A stretch of DNA of 64,000 bases, from positions 1,116,001 to 1,180,000 of the forward strand of contig JAPFFF010000027.1 of assembly GCA_039105265.1 (NCBI GenBank). The letters run 5' to 3'. Within the stretch, counting starts at the first letter, position 1, and the number at the start of each line of letters is the position of its first letter. The stretch is from Tritrichomonas musculus. Its lineage: Eukaryota; Parabasalia; Tritrichomonadida; Tritrichomonadidae. Of the stretch, positions 59,261-64,000 are shown in pieces. Under the pieces are notes generated by a model. The model was not told the DNA's origin. It did not search any database and worked only from the letters and a program-made list of their open reading frames with translations. The translations under genes were made by a program, and so were the position numbers.

Positions 59261-62200
59261 AAGTTTTTTTATATAGTTCCATCACATAAATGATTTTATG
59301 AAATTTTCATAAAGTTTTTTAATAAAATTTATATAAGTGTTTTAACAACATTTTCTTATTCATAGATTTGAGTGTAGTTCTAATTTAGTATTAAAAACAA
59401 TTTGATTAAAATTTTATTTATTCCATTCAAACATTCTTTTTTTAATACAATTCAGACTTTATCTGATTTAATGAAATTTTTCTTCTTAACATTTTTATAT
59501 GAACGCACTGCATATATCAGTTCTAAAAGGGAATTCTGAAATAGTTAAACTTTTATTGACAAGCGAAAAATGTGATTATAATATTAGATGTGTTTTAAAA
59601 CTTGTCTTTTTATATAATTCTTTACCAAATTTTTTTTTAATACAATTTATGAAATAAATTCATAGAGTTTTAGCATTATGATTGAATTCAGTTTAACATA
59701 AAAAATATTTGAATATAATTTCATGCATCAATATTTGAACATGATTTCAAAATGCAATATTTAAATGACATTTTTAATTATATAAATATTTACAATATTT
59801 CGGTTTTTGCTTTTAGATAATATAATTCCAAAAGATTCATTTAAATATAATTGATAAATATTGTTTAAATAGCATTAGCATATATTTTTAATGAAATTTT
59901 TGACATTTTTATTTATAAAACTGCTTTGCTTTTAGCAATGGAAATAGGAAATATTGAAATGATTAAACTTTTATTATCATGTAATAAGCTAGATGTTAAT
60001 TGTAAAAGCATTTTAATTTATTTGTTTTTAATATAGTAATTTGTGTTTTCATATTTCGATAATGTTTTCAATAAAAATAGTTGAATAAAATTTTATAATT
60101 TGACTTAAATGATATTAAAATATCAACAAATTCATATAATTTTGAAAAAAGCACTTATTAATGAAATTTGATTCTCATAATTGCATCAAATTTAGAGTCT
60201 CAATCATTAGTGAAATTTATTTATGATGTTTATGCCACAGCATTAAGTTTAGCTATTGAAAAAGGAAATTTGGAAATGGTTCAGCTTTTATTATCACGAA
60301 AAGATATTGATATTAATTTGACAATTGTTTGAATAATATTATTTTTTATTCAATTCAAAATTAACTATTTAATTCCATTCAAAATAATGGTTAATTAATG
60401 AAGTTCTAAATATTTGATTTGTTTATATAATTTGAAATTAGAGTTAATGAAGTTTCATCAATTTTTTATGATGTTTAACTTTCAATTTAAAATATAACAC
60501 CTTTGCAAATAGCGATTGAAAAAAGAGAATTAAAAATTATTCAACTTTTATTATCAATAGAAAATATTGATGTAAATAAAAAATGCATTTCAAAATTATT
60601 TTGTTTTATCAAGTTAATCAAATTTTATCTTTTTATGAAATTTGAGATATAATATTTAATAAAATTCCAATTTATTAACAATTTTATCCCATTCAGATTT
60701 ATCATTTAAATCAAATTTTGATGTTGGTTTTAAATTTCATTTCAACATTTATCATTTTATAAAATTCCAAATGGATTTATTGAATGCAATTCGATAAAAA
60801 TTTATTGAATGACATTTAAAATCAAATATTTTCATACCGTTCACATTTCTGCATTTTAACATAGTTTAAATAAATAATTGATGTAATTTTATAACATAAA
60901 TTAAATGAAATTATTATCTGTTGTTTGAAAATAAAGCATCACTTCATTTGGCTATTGAAAAAAATGATATTAGCATTGTTAAACTTTTGTTATCAAACAA
61001 AAATCTCGATATTAACTCAAAGAAAATAGAATTATCTCAATATTATGGAGAAAAAATAGAAATTTTATTATATTGAATTTATGAGTTAACAGCATTGAAT
61101 ATTGCTGTTGAATATAGCAATATTGAAATAATCAAACTTTTATTAGCAAATGATAAAATTGATATTAATGAAATTAGTATTGTTAAGAAAATTCATAATT
61201 TGTTATTTTTAATTACATTTCTATTTACCAATTTCAATAAAATTTTGATGATATTGTGTTTTAATGGAATTTCTTTAAACTGTTAATCATGTTCTAAACT
61301 GATTGTTTTTAATTTAATTTTGACTCAACATTAATAGAATTCAAAAATCAAAATGTATTTTATTTCATTTTCAAATAAATTATTTTAATAATGAGATTTA
61401 ATTTAATATATTCATGAAATTTCAAATAAAAGTCTTTAATCAAACTGCATTACAAAAAGCGGTTGAGAAAAACAAAATTGAAATTACTAAGGTTTTATTA
61501 TCATATAAAAGGATCAATGCAAATTTACGAAATGTTCATATGAATGTATTTTGAATAAAATTTTAAAATCAGTATTTTTATTGTGTTTGGAACAATTAAT
61601 TAATATGATGATTTTCAATCAAGTCATTTCTTTTAAGATTTAAAATTATTCATTGAAAAAATGGTGTCTCGATTAAATTGATTTTAATGATGAAATTTTA
61701 TTGTAACATTTAAATAGAATTATATTATCTTATTTTCAATAAAACTTTGTTGCATATTGCTATTGAAAATGAAAGTATTGAAACCATTCGATTTCTGTTG
61801 TCATGTGAAATGCTTGATGTTAATTTAAAAAGTATTTAAAAGTTATATTTTTTAATACGATTTGAAATTTTCAAATTTACATAGAGTTTAAAGTTGAAAA
61901 TATTGGAATGAAGTTCATCAATAAAACTGTTAATGTAATTTCTTTAATTAATTTCAACAAAATTCAAAAAATCAATATATATTTATTATGATATTCTATA
62001 TATACTTTGAACGAAATTTAAAAAAATTCTATATTTTCATGAAATTAAAAACAATGCATTTGAATGAAATCGGCTATATCAAGTTTTAATGAAATTATTT
62101 TGCTGCAATTTATAGAACAATGCTAGATATTGCAATTGAAAAAGGAAATCTGGAAATTATAAAAGATTTGTTATCGTGTAAAAGAATAGATGTTAATATG

Positions 62201-62819
62201 AGAAGTATTCTAAATTAATAATTTAAATACAATTTTATTAAAATTATTATAACATAATTCTGATCTGAATATATTCAATAAAGTTTGAATTTTAGTTGAT
62301 AAATAAAGTTTTATAATTTAAAAATTAATAGAATTAATACTTTATATTCATAAAATTCAATCCAGATGTATTTATTGGATCATTTTAAATGAAAATTCTT
62401 ATATAATTTCAACTTCAAAGTATTTTATTTCATTCAAAAACACTTTATTTGCTCATTCAATTTTAAATTAAAAAATTAATGAAATTTCAAACCTTTTATT
62501 GTTATATCGTTTATTTAATGATTAGAATAAGATTTCTTTAAATCTTTATATAGAATTTCAAATTATATTCTTTTTATTCAAGAACACCTCTTCATATCGC
62601 TGTTGAAACAAAAAATTGTGATATAATTCAGCTTTTGTTAAAGCATGAAAGTATCGATGTGAATGCAAAAGATGAGATTTTCAAAGTGATGGTTTTATAA
62701 TGTTATCTTCAATATTTAATGATTTTCCTATATTATTTATGAAAAAAGCCAATAGATTATGCCAATGATGATTCCATTAAGCAATTGCTAAATATGAGTT
62801 CATCTTTAGAATTAAAATA
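59261..62819 (+). pseudogene. Ten isolated ankyrin repeats in AT-rich spacers (dispersed 3' part of the DUF3447 gene)
   Basis: Single ankyrin units of about 90 bp lie at about 59502-59589, 59917-60006, 60234-60320, 60494-60582, 60933-61075, 61086-61176, 61441-61532, 61741-61831, 62114-62203 and 62581-62700, all plus strand (for example TALSLAIEKGNLEMVQLLLS, TPLHIAVETKNCDIIQLLLK). A possible end (DDSIKQLLNMSSSLELK, stop) lies at about 62757-62819. Spacers are mostly about 170-370 bp (one is only about 10 bp), full of stops. They always fall between the DVN turn of one unit and the TALxLA of the next. Most units are followed by a GTATTT/GCATTT-like motif, and most spacers contain AATGAAATTT shortly before the next unit. 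Half the units begin after AG. Mini-exons and systematic decay are both possible. Confidence 0.6.
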
Positions 62820-63455
62820 GAATTATTTAAACTTAAAAAATTATAATATCAATTTTTAAAAACTAGAAATAAATAATAAATGCTATATATATTTATTAAA
62901 AGTTTCTCATTATTTAAAATTGATTTTTTTGATTTTGTTGATATTATGAATTGAGAAATCTGAATCGCCTTGAATGAAATACAATTGCTGCAATTTTCAT
63001 AGAAATAACATGTAAATGCAATTGTAAGTCAATTGATTTAATTAAAAAATAAAAAAAAAAAAGCATTTTCTAATGATAAATCAGACAAAAAAAAAGTTTC
63101 ATTCGTTAGCTCCCTCAAAAATGTTTTTTTAATATTTGAATTGATAGATTATTCTCTGAAAAAGTTTATCGTGGAAAAAAAGAAAAAAATTTTAAAAAAT
63201 TGTATCATGGAAAATTAGTTTTTTCTGAATATAAACCATTCAAAATAGTTACCGTTTTTTTCAAGGCGCTAACGTGTAAATACCAATAAAACTTATATCA
63301 TTCAATAGTATATTCTGAGAAGTTAAACATTTTAAAAGTGTATCAATTTTTATGAAATTTGACGCTTGGCTCATATATAGCAAATTTCATGAAAGTAGAA
63401 TTGAGAGGGAGTTGTATTGAATTAAAATTTTCCAAAATTTCATTTTTTAAAAAAG
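62820..63455. other. Intergenic, promoter region of the VIT-domain gene
   Basis: AT-rich with A-runs (about 63045-63064). No gene or repeat recognised other than the initiator-like site near 63439. Confidence 0.5.
63439..63448 (+). promoter_or_regulatory. Initiator-like element of the VIT-domain gene
   Basis: TTCATTTTTT fits the trichomonad initiator TCA(+1)Y(T/A), with the putative start 14 nt before the ATG at 63456, the usual leader length in the group. Tentative because such strings are common here. Confidence 0.4.
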
Positions 63456-64000
63456 ATGGTATTTGGAACTTGCTGCATCGTATCAGATGATCGTATTAAA
63501 AGCATGAGCACTAAATCAGTTAAAATTGATGGTATTCAACGTGGGTTGCTGGTTAACTTTGAAGTAACACAAACATTTTATCATACAGAAAAAGAAGCCA
63601 AAGAAGTTAGTTATATTTTCCCCAATGATCTCAAAATATGTATTTATGATACAACATTTGTTGTTGGAGACGAAATTATCAAACCAAAGCTTCAATCTAA
63701 AGATGAAGCCAAAAAAACATACAAAGAAGCTGTTGAATCGGGTCATACCGCCATTTTAGGCACAAACATCGGATATGGAATGACACAATTCAAATTAGGC
63801 AATGTACAACCTGAGATCGAATGCAAAGTAATATTAAAATTAGCATTTACAGCCCAAGTTACCAAAGAGAAGACATTTTTCATTAAATTTCCAATTGATG
63901 TTTACACACCATCCGGATCACGTGGCTGTCTAGATGTTAATACCTCCCATTTTAACTTCCAAATTCAAAGCGACTCAGAAAAAGTTGCAAAAGTGACATC
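63456..64000 (+). CDS. VIT-domain protein, N-terminal part (runs off the window)
   Basis: Open from ATG 63456 (MVFGTCCIVSDDRIKSMSTK) to the window edge, 181 codons without a stop. Residues about 20-140 form a VIT (vault/inter-alpha-trypsin) domain: GLLVNFEVTQTFYHTEKEAK, then SYIFPNDLKICIYDTTFVVG, EAKKTYKEAVESGHTAILG and FKLGNVQPEIECKVILKLAF. In known proteins a VIT domain is normally followed by a von Willebrand A domain, which would lie beyond 64000. No signal peptide, so a cytoplasmic VIT-VWA protein is likely. The codons are less AT-biased than nearby remnants, as in an expressed gene. Confidence 0.88.
   Translation, partial: MVFGTCCIVSDDRIKSMSTKSVKIDGIQRGLLVNFEVTQTFYHTEKEAKEVSYIFPNDLKICIYDTTFVVGDEIIKPKLQSKDEAKKTYKEAVESGHTAILGTNIGYGMTQFKLGNVQPEIECKVILKLAFTAQVTKEKTFFIKFPIDVYTPSGSRGCLDVNTSHFNFQIQSDSEKVAKVT

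Noticed and set aside
59261-62819. Standard trichomonad introns between the ankyrin units
   Set aside because: The expected GTAYGT donor and ACTAACACACAG-type acceptor are absent, and only about half the units start after AG; kept as an open hypothesis, not annotated as introns.

Overview
The window looks like nuclear DNA of a trichomonad (parabasalid) protist, most likely of the Tritrichomonas/Trichomonas type. The reasons are the very AT-rich intergenic DNA, uninterrupted genes with very short leaders, TAAA-type sequence at stop codons, and the gene families present: DUF3447/ankyrin proteins, BspA-like leucine-rich proteins, Sel1-repeat proteins, TKL (pseudo)kinases with a GFH in place of DFG, Pmp-like beta-helix surface proteins and a Polinton relic. 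The species cannot be fixed from sequence alone.

Layout. 1-4400: one ankyrin gene cut by the window start, and a DUF3447-ankyrin-BspA gene split by a single in-frame stop. 4526-6640: a TTAA-flanked foldback element with about 630-bp inner inverted arms. 6701-7600: a TKL pseudokinase. 7959-10432: two non-coding elements with terminal inverted repeats, the second cutting a DUF3447 gene. 11465-12480: a Polinton/Maverick relic. 12764-17182: a full-length topoisomerase II homologue that appears to have lost much of its active site and has gained an FG-repeat tail. 17890-25700: two unknown genes, tRNA-Arg(UCU), a CDC123/D123 gene and a family-2-like glycosyltransferase. 26211-30382: a decayed DUF3447 gene and a decayed Pmp-like adhesin. 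31044-36785: a Sel1-repeat protein ending in a CaaX box and a large BTB-like/BspA protein. 37185-39090: decayed genes and a tRNA scrap. 39477-53311: tRNA-Asn(GUU) followed by a nested head-to-tail array of site-specific non-LTR retrotransposons. 53352-54340: beta-helix and kinase remains. 55603-57627: a hAT-like transposase gene. 58199-62819: a DUF3447 gene followed by ten single ankyrin repeats, each isolated in AT-rich non-coding DNA. 63456-64000: the start of a VIT-domain protein running off the window.

The strongest candidate for an undescribed system is the tRNA-Asn array. Two long elements encode C2H2 zinc fingers, a reverse transcriptase and a restriction-like endonuclease. They alternate with two short, apparently non-autonomous elements. 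Every boundary carries the same copy of the last 14 nt of the tRNA plus its T-run terminator, so each insertion leaves a new target behind. The long elements also carry an 18-residue tandem repeat that differs in number (13 versus 6) between copies, and the second long copy has a 3' tail shared with a short element. The other two regions most worth attention are the topoisomerase II-like pseudoenzyme and the 'exploded' ankyrin gene.
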